Positions 36,105-46,060 of a DNA stretch of 64,000 nt are shown piece after piece. Each line of letters begins with the position of its first letter. The stretch's first letter is position 1. The stretch is from Sphagnum compactum. Lineage: Eukaryota > Bryophyta > Sphagnopsida > Sphagnales. The notes under the pieces were generated by a model that was given only the letters and a program-made list of their open reading frames with translations, had not been told where the DNA came from and searched no databases. The stretch covers positions 9,579,495 through 9,643,494 of the forward strand of contig OZ234502.1 in NCBI GenBank assembly GCA_965153455.1. Reading direction: 5' to 3'. Made by a program: the position numbers and the translations under genes.

Positions 36105-36614
36105 GCCATACCAACATGGCCATGGCTAATAGTCTCAATGTTTAAGAATTGTGTTAGGAATATTCGAGTGTGGTGAGGTTTTTAGGGGGGTTTAACAACT
36201 TTGTGTTATAATAGGGGTAGAGGAATGCGCACAGGGTGTGGGGGGGTTGTTTTGTTTTCCGAAATGCGATATTGGTTGGTTAGTCCTTTTCTTCAGCAAA
36301 AAGTTGGTAAACTATAGTTTTAGAACCTTAGTAACGTAAGAAGGAGCGAGAAATCGCTAGGAAATTGAGGGAAGGAAAAACAATCACCGGAGTTCATGGT
36401 GTGCAGCAAAACATTGGTCTTGTATCAGTATTTAACAAGCAGCAAGGATGTTGGGAATCTGTGAAGCAGGAGGAGGGGGTTAGTGAAAGGCCCAATAGAA
36501 ATAGAGCGATCTTCAAGCCATAGGAACGAAGGATTAATTCGAATCAGCTTAATGGTTAAATAGATGATGTGGTAGTGTGCCAATGATAATAGGAGTCTCA
36601 TAAGGACTGAAACG

Positions 36615-36620
36615 TTTATT
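36615..36620 (-). promoter_or_regulatory. Polyadenylation-type signal AATAAA for the antisense ORF
   Basis: Reads TTTATT on the plus strand, so AATAAA on the minus strand, about 65 bases after the stop codon of the antisense frame. The spacing suits a plant near-upstream element. A hexamer alone is weak evidence in AT-rich DNA. Confidence 0.35.
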
Positions 36621-36684
36621 TAGATTATGAGTAAGTTCGACAAGGAGCTATGGGTACATGTTAAGTCTTGGCCTATGCCATGGT

Positions 36685-37107
36685 TCATAGCTGTAGGAAG
36701 TCTAGAATGCGTCGAATAGTACGAACTAGATAATCCGCCTTGCTGTTAGGAGGTAGGCGACGAATCAGACCGCGCAACCAACGATAGTGTCCAACGCCGG
36801 GAACTAAAGACCAAGCGAAGATAGAAGTGTCTTCGATTTCATAACAACCTTCACAAACGGTTTCGGGTTCGTCACCGGAAGCAGGATCGACTTGTAACAA
36901 GATCACCAGGGTGCGGGAGTTTGGCGAAATGCGGTAATACCAGGCTCGAGGGGGTTCAACTTCGAGACGAGCGCGCACCTCTCGAGGTTCGAGTTCTTCG
37001 TCACGGGGATGCTGCGTTAGAGTCAAATCTAAAGACGATTTCGAAGGCGGTTCCTCGTTCATTTGTGCGGCTTGGGGCCCGTAGGAGGTGACTGTGCGCG
37101 ACGCCAT
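36685..37107 (-). CDS. Antisense ORF, 140 aa, unknown function
   Basis: An uninterrupted minus-strand frame inside the retrotransposon spacer. I choose the ATG at 37105-37107 (MASRTV...). The upstream ATG at 37138-37140 would add 11 residues and lies in the pyrimidine-rich leader. The protein is rich in arginine, leucine, glutamate and proline, with no membrane segment or signal peptide. Near the N-terminus 'SLDLTLTQ' fits the LxLxL (EAR-type) repression motif of plant transcription repressors, though such short motifs arise by chance. I recognise no domain. It is preceded by a TATAAAT box and followed by AATAAA, and the sense strand is closed by stops here. Antisense extra ORFs are known in plant Ty3/gypsy elements; this one could equally be a captured host gene or a spurious frame. 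Confidence 0.45.
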   Translation of the reverse strand: MASRTVTSYGPQAAQMNEEPPSKSSLDLTLTQHPRDEELEPREVRARLEVEPPRAWYYRISPNSRTLVILLQVDPASGDEPETVCEGCYEIEDTSIFAWSLVPGVGHYRWLRGLIRRLPPNSKADYLVRTIRRILDFLQL

Positions 37108-37196
37108 GCTTGCAAGGAAGAGAGGAAAGATCTTTAACAAAAATCAAATTGCAATGAAGGTGGAGGGGATTTGTGACATCAAGTTATGTGATCGTA

Positions 37197-37203
37197 ATTT
37201 ATA
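37197..37203 (-). promoter_or_regulatory. TATAAAT box upstream of the antisense ORF
   Basis: TATAAAT on the minus strand, 90 bases before the chosen ATG. The interval that would form the 5' leader is pyrimidine-rich ('ctttcctctcttccttgc' just before the ATG), as in many plant leaders. A start site about 30 bases downstream of the box would leave a leader of roughly 60 bases. Confidence 0.4.
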
Positions 37204-37326
37204 CGCAAGGAAAGGAAGGGAGTGGGTAAAGAATGGCCTAGGACCATGATAAGGTAAAACCTTTGTGTCAAAGGATAAAAAGTGAGGGTTTAAGTAAGTT
37301 TGCTTGGGGGGAAATGGGAGTAAGTG

Positions 37327-37577
37327 CAAAGGAACCTTTTCCTTCCATTGACCACCGAGCAAAGGGACCTTCTCCTTCTCCTTCCATTGACCACCGAGCA
37401 AAGGAACCTTCTCCTTCTCCTTCCATTGACCATCGAGCAAAGGGACCTTCTCCTTCTCCTTCCATTGACCACCGAGCAAAGGAACCTTCTCCTTCTCCTT
37501 CCATTGACCACCGTGCAAAGGAACCTTCTCCTTCCATTGACCACCGAGCAAGGGGTTCTTCTCCTTCTCCTTCTCTT
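37327..37577. repeat. 39-bp tandem repeat, six units
   Basis: Six units centred on 'cattgaccaccgagcaaagg', each with one or two 'ttctcc' hexamers; the first and fifth spacings lack one hexamer. Unit length is a multiple of three, so both strands stay open: plus reads PSPSIDHRAK and minus reads GGQWKEKEKVPLL. The array lies about 125-375 bp upstream of the antisense TATA box, where it could act as a regulatory array. The translated repeats are probably a by-product of the 39-bp period. Confidence 0.8.
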
Positions 37578-38228
37578 TAAAAGGCGAACTTGGGTGATTG
37601 GGGTGCTCTCTTTTTCCGACAGGAGATGACCTCTAATTCAATCTCAAGAGTTCTAGTTCTGACAAGCTCTTGAGGAGGAAAAGGATGATCAACTTTGGGA
37701 GTGGAGAAGGGGAAAGAGAGTAGAAGGGGGATTTGGTAAGAGTTTTGGAAGGATGGAGGTGAGTAAGAATAGTATTGGGAAGTAGGAACTCTAGGGAAAG
37801 TTAATAAACCCTCTCGGGTTTTGTAGCATAACTTCCTAGTTACTTAGCTGCAGATCCTGGGATTTGGTAAGAAGGTGCGTCTACTAATTAGCTTTCCAAA
37901 GAGCTAAAGCAAGCCGAATTTGAACAATCTGGGTGTGAGAAACAATTCTTCAAATGATTGCTGGTTGTAGCCAAGTTTAAGGAAGTGTTGAGTTCATAAA
38001 AGTTTGTTTAAAGGGATGACAATTTAGTATAAGGTTCTAGGATCGGGAATGTGGGGATCAAAAATAATAATAATAACAAAATAAAATAAAATAATATAGC
38101 TATCAATGTTAAGTTGTGAATGATGCATGAGCGGCAAAGAAATTTAATCTCGACTACAAACGCAATCTAGCATCTAGAAGTACGCTCGCTTCGTCTTTCA
38201 CCAGTAGCATTTATGCTTTCAAGTATAG

Positions 38229-41200
38229 TCACCTTGTAGAACCGGGAGTAGAGGGACAAAAGTTGCCTCAAAAGTGCTGCTGCAGACTGTCCAGGTGAAA
38301 GATAGTAACCCTGATTACAAACCCGCTGAGCAAGTGGCATCGTTCAGCCATCAGGAAATGGACAATAGGTGGAGGGAGATCTGCCAGTGAATCAGGATAG
38401 ACACCAGATTAGATGATGAAGAACAGCAGCAAATCTGGGGAATTCTGGAGCGGTACCAAAATGTCTTTGCTTGGAACAAGGGAGAACTAGGCTGTTGCAC
38501 CATTGGGGAGCATTGTATAGATACGCAAGGATTCCCACCTTGCAAAGCATCTCCTGGTCGCTTATCTTACTGGGAGGAGGCTGAAGTAAAAAGGCAAATA
38601 GATGTCCTGGTAAATTTGGGTAAGATGAGGCCCAGCAGCTCTAAGTATGCCTGTCGGGTGACTCTGCCAGTGAAGAAAGATGGGAGCAGGCGTTTCTGTG
38701 GAGACTATCGGCCACTTAACGCACAAACGCGTCGAGATTCATTTCCAATGCCACTCGTGGAGGATGTGATTGATCAGCTGGGAGACTCATCATGGTTCAC
38801 TGCCTTAGATTTGCAGTCTGGTTTTTGGCAAATTCGGATGGCTCCAGAGGACATGAAGAAGACCGCTCTGATTACTAAGACTGGATTGTATGACTGGACA
38901 GTTATGCCATTCGGACTGAAGAACGCAACGAGTACGTTCACCCGAACTATGTCAGAGGTCTTTGAAGATTTGGGCAACAAGTTTCTGAAGGTATTCGTTG
39001 ATGACCTCAATGTACACAGCAAGAGTTGGGGGGAGCATTTTCAACATCTGGATACAGTTCTCTGCAAACTCAGGGAAGTGAATCTTAAACTAAACCCAAA
39101 CAAGTGTTGCTTTGCTGCTAAGACTATTACATTTCTGGGCCATGTGGTAAGCAAGGAGGGCACCAAACCAGATCCTGGGAAAATCGAAGCAGTTCTGCAT
39201 TTCCCAACATTGAAGACAGTCACAAGTGTCAGGTCGTTCTTAGGTCTGACAGGTTACTACCGAAAGTATATTCGAAGCTATTCGAGATTGGCAGGTCCTT
39301 TGTTTGAGTTAACAAGGAAGGACGTTGCATTTGTGTGGGATGTGGGCTGTCAACAGGCATACCAGGCGTTAAAGGCAGCGCTGGTGGGCGCGCCTATGCT
39401 CACACGACCAGATTTCAAAAGAACATTCTGGCTGGACGTAGACTGGTCGCCCAAGGGTGTTGGAGTTATATTGTCACAGAAGGAAGGGAGGTTTGAGAAG
39501 GTGGTAGCGTACGCCAGCAAGAGCCTGACAGAGGCACAGAGGAAGTTCCATCCCATGGAAGGGGAATGCTACGCGCTGATCTGGGGCGTCATGCATTTCA
39601 AGAAGTACTTGCACAGAAATCATTTTATTCTACGCATAGACCACAAGCCGCTGGAATGGTTGGCTACGGTGTCAGATGCGCATGGTAGGAGAGGAAGGTG
39701 GGTAGATATGTTACAGGATTTTAGCTTCAAGATAATACACCGACCAGGGCTCAAGCATACAAATGTCGATGCTTTGAGTAGGAATCCAGTTGGACCAGCT
39801 GCTGATGACGATGACTTCAGTGAAGAGATATAAGACATTGCAGGCACTCAAACTGATGCACATACAAGAGAAGAGGAGTTTCTCTGTGTTTGGACAGGCA
39901 AGGAAACAGAATGGCTCGGTGTCAGGAGAAGGGATAGGGAGTTAGTACAACACCGTACCTGTTGTTTCGGGATTAACCACTGTAGGTATGACGGCAGCCA
40001 TCAGCTGTATGTAATTGACGTTGTATCAGGAGAAGAGCAACCCAAGGAGGTTGTTTCAGGTGAAGCAGAAGTTGCAAATGGGGGTGAGCTTGTGCAGGAC
40101 GATGATGAGAGAATGGTGGTGAAGAGAAGGAGACCCCAGTACTTTGACAAGCGGCAACAACTGGACCTGGTATTGGAGGCTTAGGAACTAGCTGAGTTTA
40201 GGGACCATGAGTTGAGTCCTACCGAATCTGATGATGAGGAAGATCAGGAAGTGGATGCGAGGTGCATTGACATCTGGAAAGATGCAGTTTGTTTGGGATT
40301 ATTGAAAGAAGGTGCACTACCCGATACAGTAGACCTTGAGGAGAGCAAGAGGGCTAGAAAGAGGGTGAGCAATTACTGCTGGAAAGAGCAGAGGCTTTAC
40401 TTCAAGGGGTTACTTGTGCCCAAGCCGAAGGAAAGGATATCCCTGGTGAGTCAAATGCATGAAGATCTGGGGCATTTCGGGGAACAGAGAACGTTGGCTG
40501 AGATCCGTCGGAGGTACTTCTGGCACAATCGAACTGAGGATGTCAAGACGGTAGTTAAAAGGTGCCAGCAATGCCAATTGGTGAGGAGTGAGGGTAGCAT
40601 CCGCTCTGGAGATGAGGAATTGAAGAGCATACCGATCTGTGATCTGTTTCATAGAGTCGCCATGGACACTGCAGGACCATTACCTGAGACTAAGTCAGGC
40701 AACAAGTACATTCTAGTGGCCATTGACCACTATTCTAAGTGGTGCGAAGCAAAGGCGGTTGCTGATCATGGTGCTAAGACTGCAGCTAGGTTTTTAGAAG
40801 ATGACATCATCTGCAGGTATGGAGTACCCAAATTCATCCTTACTGACAATGGTGGAGAATGGGGTGCAGAGTTCAACGTGATGTGCAAGGACTATGGGAT
40901 CCAGCATCAGCACACTGCGCCTCAGTGGCCTCAATGCAATGGGATGGCGGAGCGCATGATCAAGACCATCAAACATGGCATCACTGTTCTTGCTGCAACT
41001 CCTGAAAATGTGAATTGTTGGGACGAGCATCTGGCCAAAATCTTGTTTGGGTACAGATGTGGGATCTAGGCTAGCACTAAGTTTTCACCATTCATGATCC
41101 TGATTGGTCGCACACCACGTCTTAGGGCAGATAATTACTTGCATACCCTGACTGCTATGATTGATGATGGTGCTGATGTGGAGGTTGCTGCAGCACAATT

Positions 41201-41543
41201 TCTACAAAAAATGGAACTTATAGCAAGCATCCACGAGAACGTCTTGCTCAATGTGGAGCAGGCACAGAAGAAGCAGAGGAAGACCTATGCTACCAGGAAA
41301 GGTAAGCATCTGTTTGAAGGTTTGGTAGTAGGGGAGACTATGGTAAAGATGAAAAAGCCAGGGAAAAGGAGAGCTTTGATTGCGAGCTGGGAAGGCCCAT
41401 ACCAGTTCGTTGGGCATGCTGATGGGCAAGGAAACTTTGACTTTGAAGAAGGCAGTCGCATATGCATCATCCGAGATGCTGATGGGCACCAATGGGAAAG
41501 GTCTCGGAGAGATCTTCAGATCTATCACGTCCCACCAGACTGA
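38229..41543 (+). pseudogene. pol: reverse transcriptase, RNase H and integrase, with four premature stops
   Basis: One frame runs to TGA at 41541-41543, broken by TGA 38388-38390, TAA 39831-39833, TAG 40182-40184 and TAG 41067-41069; the flanks of each stop read on in frame. RT is at about 38640-39250, with FVDD (the YxDD catalytic box) at 38994-39005. RNase H is at about 39400-39790 and keeps all four acidic residues: D in 'DVDWSP', E in 'MEGECYALIW', D in 'RIDHKPLEWL' and D in 'NVDALSR'. Integrase has an H-X4-H...CX2C zinc finger near 40460-40580, the DDE triad in 'AMDTAGP', 'LTDNGGEW' and 'GMAERMIK', and a GPY-type motif near 41395. A linker of about 140 residues separates RNase H from integrase. 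It would have made and integrated the cDNA; the stops prevent this. Confidence 0.9.
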
Positions 41544-41568
41544 GTGAAGCTGAGGGACTCAGCTTTTT

Positions 41569-41582
41569 AAAGAACGGAGGGG
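41569..41582 (+). other. Polypurine tract
   Basis: AAAGAACGGAGGGG lies seven bases before the 3' LTR and is the expected primer for plus-strand synthesis. The following GTTACATATGTAAC (41582-41595) is a perfect 14-bp palindrome spanning the LTR junction. Confidence 0.7.
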
Positions 41583-41589
41583 TTACATA

Positions 41590-42560
41590 TGTAACACGAA
41601 ATTAGGTCGCCACGCCAATGTGAACACTGTCTGATCTTGGGATTTAATTTTTGCTTTAGCAGCCGTCATTTTGCTACGGCAGTCTCTCCATTACTCCTGC
41701 ATGGAAGTGCATGGGGAGGTTTTTCTCTGGGTGTGTGTGAGATGTTGTACAGGAAGGAGGCGACGCGAATGATGGAAAGGAGTGGAGCTGCATTAATGAG
41801 CCGAAGTGGAAGGCACGGTGGCGACTGAGTAACGGCGAAGGGAAGCTTGTGATGGAAGCTAGGAAAAAGCGGAGAATTGGAGGAATTGCAGGTCTGGAAG
41901 AGTGGCTGGTTTTGGGGGAGAGATAGGTAGATCAGCACTGGAGATGAAAAGATAGGCGGATAGACAAAAGAGCAATTTTTGGAGGAAGAGCATGAGAGAA
42001 GCTTGGAGGATAGCTAGAGAGGTCTGATTTTTGAGAGCGTTTTGAGCTCGAGAGTTGTTTCTGGATCCTATCTGATCATTGTTTAAGGAGGCCGAAATAG
42101 AGCTGAAGAGGTTAGATGAGCTTAGAAGAGTATAGACGTATCACTCTGTATGTCTGTTTTTGTAGAGAGCTTGGCTGTGTTGCTGAAACTTTCCGCTGCG
42201 CCAGCGACTTAGCTGAGTAGGATGCATGATTTTGATGAGCACACCGGAGTGGGGAAGCTTGTGCTGTTGGGGAGATTCTGTAAATTATGAGCTATGAATC
42301 TTAATCTCTGAAATTATGTCTTGTCGATTTGCATGAGTAGGAATTGTGTCTGAGGCAGTTCAATGAAGGGGTTTTTGCATCGGTGATGTGTGCATCTCAG
42401 TAGGGTTTACTAGGACTAGAAGACAGAAGCTCTGGACTTGGATTAGCGCAATTGTCATGTTGTTTGTTTAATAGACGAACGCCCAATTGTATTTTTGTCA
42501 GAGTGAACTCAACAGAGGGGTCAAGTCGTTGTTGGATCTTTCCCCTTTCTTTTGGTTACA
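41590..42560 (+). repeat. 3' LTR
   Basis: 971 bp, TGTAAC...GTTACA, with intact ends; GTAT follows at 42561-42564. Identical in layout to the 5' LTR, with about 27 scattered substitutions (about five transversions by my count). Confidence 0.9.
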
Positions 42561-42599
42561 GTATATCCCAAATTTTACACTAGGTGTCCCTTTCGGAAT

Positions 42600-42900
42600 A
42601 CATAGTTAGGTTGGGTAGGTATGTTAACCTAGTAGGTACCTACATTCATCTTGATGCCTAGCCTAGCTAGCTACTTAGCTTAGCCTAACCAATTAGCCTA
42701 TATATGATTAATTTAACTACCTACCTAATCTAACTTAATTTAGTTACCTACCCACCTAGTTTAATTTAGTTTTGGCTAGGTAGGTACAGTAAGTTAGATA
42801 GGTATGTTGGGTTAAGTGGGCTACTTATCCTAGCCTACCTACCTACCCTATCTTATCTACCAAGTTGATCTACCTACCTACCTATATAGTTCATGTAAAT
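42600..42900. repeat. Mixed TAGG/CCTA low-complexity tract
   Basis: 'ggtaggta' and 'ctacctacc' words alternate on both strands, giving many short palindromes. Non-coding. Begins about 40 bp after the 3' LTR. Confidence 0.5.
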
Positions 42901-43599
42901 GACCAAATTAAAATTGAAATTGGTCAAATTTTTATGAAGAAGGAAAGGGGATTTTATATCTTGTAATCACATTATATATTTAGTCATATTGCACCTTTAA
43001 TCATGTAAAAACATATACGATTGGAAATAGTTAGTTATATTGTACCTAATCATGTAATCATAATCATGACCAAGCAAGTACAACACCTTAATTCACATGA
43101 CTACATGACTAAATTTCAAACATATTTATAAAATGTCAAAATCATGAAAATCACATTTTAACATAATGAATACCTTTAAAATGTTATTGTACAAGTTCAT
43201 TTACAAATTTCAACATCAATTTGAATTTCATTAATACAATGAAAAATTAAACAATGGTCACATCTTTAAATGACCTGGGTCCAACATTCATTATACGAGA
43301 ATCCGAAGGAGAAGATGAGCCTAATGGTCATTCCCCACAAGAGACTTAAATTATGGTAGGTGCCAAATTCCCAAAATGCTTTCTTAGGGCGAGCCGATTG
43401 AGTTGAATGATGAGATGCATACAGTGTAAGAAATTAGTGGGACAAGAAGTTAATTGAAAAGTTCCTAGCAATTGGAAGTAGAGATGTCGCCAAACCTATT
43501 CTTTGTGTTGTGGTCATGGAATTTGCATAGGTTACGGTTGCAAAATCCCATACCCTCTCTAGGAAAATGAATTCTTATAGTTGGATCACTAGAACTATC

Positions 43600-46060
43600 A
43601 AGTTCGAAAAAAGTAGAATGTGGAATCTAAGTTCAATTCAACTTGTAGATATTTTGGTAATGCTTTTGTAGCGCAACCTCCTCAAGATTTTGACCTAGTA
43701 GTGGAAGGTACCAAAACTCATGCCAACCTTTCTCATGAATTGCATCAACAATTAGAAGGTGAAAAAATATCGATTAATGAAATAACAAAATTGGACACAT
43801 GACTAGATTTTTTTTTTAGTGGTATTTTCTTGCGTAGTTTAATAGAAGTCGCCAAAATTTCTTGACCCCATGAGATGTCATTTTCGGTGCGGCCTGGTCT
43901 TTTTCCTACCCCTACTAGTGCAAAGAACGAAATTCATCGAATGGTTCCCTTTGTTGTTGCTTCCTTGAAATCTTTGGAGGATCACCTCCTTTGTTCCAAT
44001 AGTTTTGTTCAAACAATGAACAACATTTCAAAGGTTTTCCAATTAGTTTCAATTGAAAAGGAAGCAATAGAGGAGGGGCGACAAAAGAGTCTCCAAGAGG
44101 TGGCCGATCTAAAAAGCTAGTTGCACCAACTACAAATTACCAACTAGCACGATTGAACCCTTACCATTTAGTGCTTGTAAATAGAAATGTAGATTTTGAA
44201 AGGAATGTAGTTCAAAAATTGCAAAAATTGGAAAGAAAAAATTCATACTAGAATGATTTATCGAAATTACACAATCGACTTACAAAAATTGGTATCACTT
44301 TGGACTCTTTGAAATCAAAGTGGCCCACTTTAATACAATAAAACCTTTAACTTGATAAGGAGAACCAGAAGAACCTAGAGTTGTCGTTGGGCATGACAAA
44401 TAAGCAATTAAGAATTGCAAAGGCCAAGGTAGAGAGGCTGGAAGGCCAAAATGAGGTGTTAAATGAAAGAATCTAAAAGCAATAGACGGGTGTGTTCACA
44501 GTAAAAGGAGCTAAGGACTACATGTACATGCATAAAATCCTGCACCCCCATGACTTTGAAAAATGATTACATGAATTGAAATTATAATTTAATGAAATCA
44601 CTTTCAAAATGTTTGTATATTTATGAATTTTCAAATGAATTTTGTACAATTTCGATATGTTTCATTGGTCATAAAATGTATAGTAAAGAGTGGATACTTT
44701 GATGTGTATAAGGTGTTAAAATTTTGAATGTCCTTTAATTTATGTAAAACCAAACCATTAATTTTGAAAAGAATTGGATGACCATATGTTGATGATTATG
44801 AGGGCATGGTATCATTAAAAATTTGAATATATTTCTTATTTTAATTATCCACTATAGTCATTTTTTAGTGTCTAAATTTGTTTTTGATCATTAAAACTAA
44901 ATAATTTGAAAAACTTCTTCAAACGAAAAACATATATTTTGGTATAAACAAAGGTAAGGTTGCATTTTCATGAATATTGTATGTGTTATATAACATTACT
45001 TCTTTTTTTGTGAATATGTTCTGCTCCATTTGGAATGATGTTAAAGAAAGGTATGTTTCATAAACTCAATGTATAATGTATCATTGAAAGTTTGAAACAC
45101 ATTATTTTTAAAATATTAACATGTTTACTTTTGTTGAAATCTACACATTTGATTTACTTGAAATTTTATCATTAATAAATAGATTTAATTACATATTGTT
45201 CAAAAATTCATGGAAACACATGTGAATTAAACTTTTGAATTTGACACTATCATCCAATAATGAGCCGTATCCAAAACATGAAGGCAATGTTTCAAATTTG
45301 AAAAAACATAATCCTTAGAAAGGACCTGCACTTGGGGCCCATTGGCTCCTTTTACTATGAATGCACCCAAACCAAATAAAACTAGTCAACCGAACGAATC
45401 CGATTGTTGTAACAAAACATTAATGACATGAAGGAGAATCCATTATGAATCTAAAAGAGATGGAAGCAATTGAAAGGGAGATGAGGATGTTGAAGTAGAA
45501 GATTGAATTGGCCAGTCTCTACCATCAGTGAATGGAAGAATTCGACAACTTGAAAATGAAGTATGCCTTTATAAAAACAGAGTTGCTGTTCTATCAGCAG
45601 AAAAACAAAAAAAAACCAAATAGAACAGTGGGCCCTACATAAGGATCAAGTTGTTCAAATAATCCACGAATCTTTTGAGACCTATCAAAAGGATGAAAAG
45701 TTTTACTAAAAGAGGTTGGAGGCTTATCGAAAGGTTATCCCTCACTTAGTGATGCTTCCATTTGATTATGGCATGGCACCAACACCTCCGAATTTGCCAC
45801 TACATCCGACATGCATAAAAAGTGAGGAGCAAAGTGAAGGAATTCAAATGGAGGTAGATTTTAATGTTGCATTGATTTATCACCCTACCAAGTTTGAGGG
45901 CACTTCATGGTTTGTTGACAATTTTGGTTTTGCAATTGCATCTAGGTCAACCAATGTCTTGGTTTATGCAAAAACCATAGTTCCTCCCATCAATTCTAAT
46001 GTTGTAGTATTTTTTGATGCAATAATTAACATGGATAACAAGGTCCTTATGGTCTGAACT
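43600..46060 (+). pseudogene. Relict coding region of unknown family
   Basis: Protein-like stretches on the plus strand separated by stops and frameshifts. 43620-43802 includes 'ELHQQLEGEKISINEITKL'. 43875-44120 ends in a charged helical segment. About 44340-44480 reads as a coiled coil ('LRIAKAKVERLEGQNEVL'). 45440-45600 is another charged helical part. 45716-46057 is a 113-codon frame with a P-rich start and a hydrophobic end. The order suggests one decayed protein with long coiled-coil parts, possibly a gag-like or host-derived protein. I do not recognise the family. An inverted-repeat element (44487-45368) sits within it. Confidence 0.4.
44487..45368. mobile_element. Inverted-repeat element interrupting the relict coding region
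   Basis: The left end GGGTGTGTTCACAGTAAAAG and the inverse of the right end GGGTGCATTCATAGTAAAAG both continue into GAGC, giving 28-bp terminal inverted repeats. 882 bp, AT-rich and non-coding inside. No matching flanking duplication is seen. The terminus shares length and its inner AGGAGCCAAT block with the MITE at 49837-50209, and its outer GGGTGCATTCAT with the hAT-type MITE at 1888. Confidence 0.6.

Larger units (their letters stand above)
36105..38228. other. Spacer between gag-pro and pol
   Basis: Two kilobases that do not read as gag or pol, apart from a plus-strand fragment of about 60 codons (roughly 36338-36523, containing 'REGKTITGVHGVQQNIGLV') and an open stretch after 38116, both possibly pol N-terminal. 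In between lie the antisense ORF with its TATA and AATAAA signals and a 39-bp tandem array. The spacer looks like an insertion or acquired segment, but I could not find a target duplication bounding it. Confidence 0.5.
32157..42560 (+). mobile_element. Full-length but inactive Ty3/gypsy LTR retrotransposon
   Basis: A 10.4-kb element: LTR, tRNA-Met PBS, gag, protease, spacer with an antisense frame, RT, RNase H, integrase, polypurine tract, LTR. The integrase follows RNase H, which defines the Ty3/gypsy order. No chromodomain is visible after the GPY-type motif, so I place it outside the chromoviruses. The termini TGTAAC and GTTACA are perfect 6-bp inverse repeats. GTAT flanks both ends (32153-32156 and 42561-42564), a 4-bp target duplication. 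A hand alignment of the LTRs gives about 27 substitutions in 963 bp, mostly transitions, and no internal indels. Multiple stops make it non-autonomous. A solo LTR of the same family lies at 4877-5861. Confidence 0.9.

Noticed and set aside
37263-37580. Plus-strand repetitive protein PSPSIDHRAK as a gene
   Set aside because: The open frame follows from a tandem unit whose length is a multiple of three; the opposite strand is equally open.
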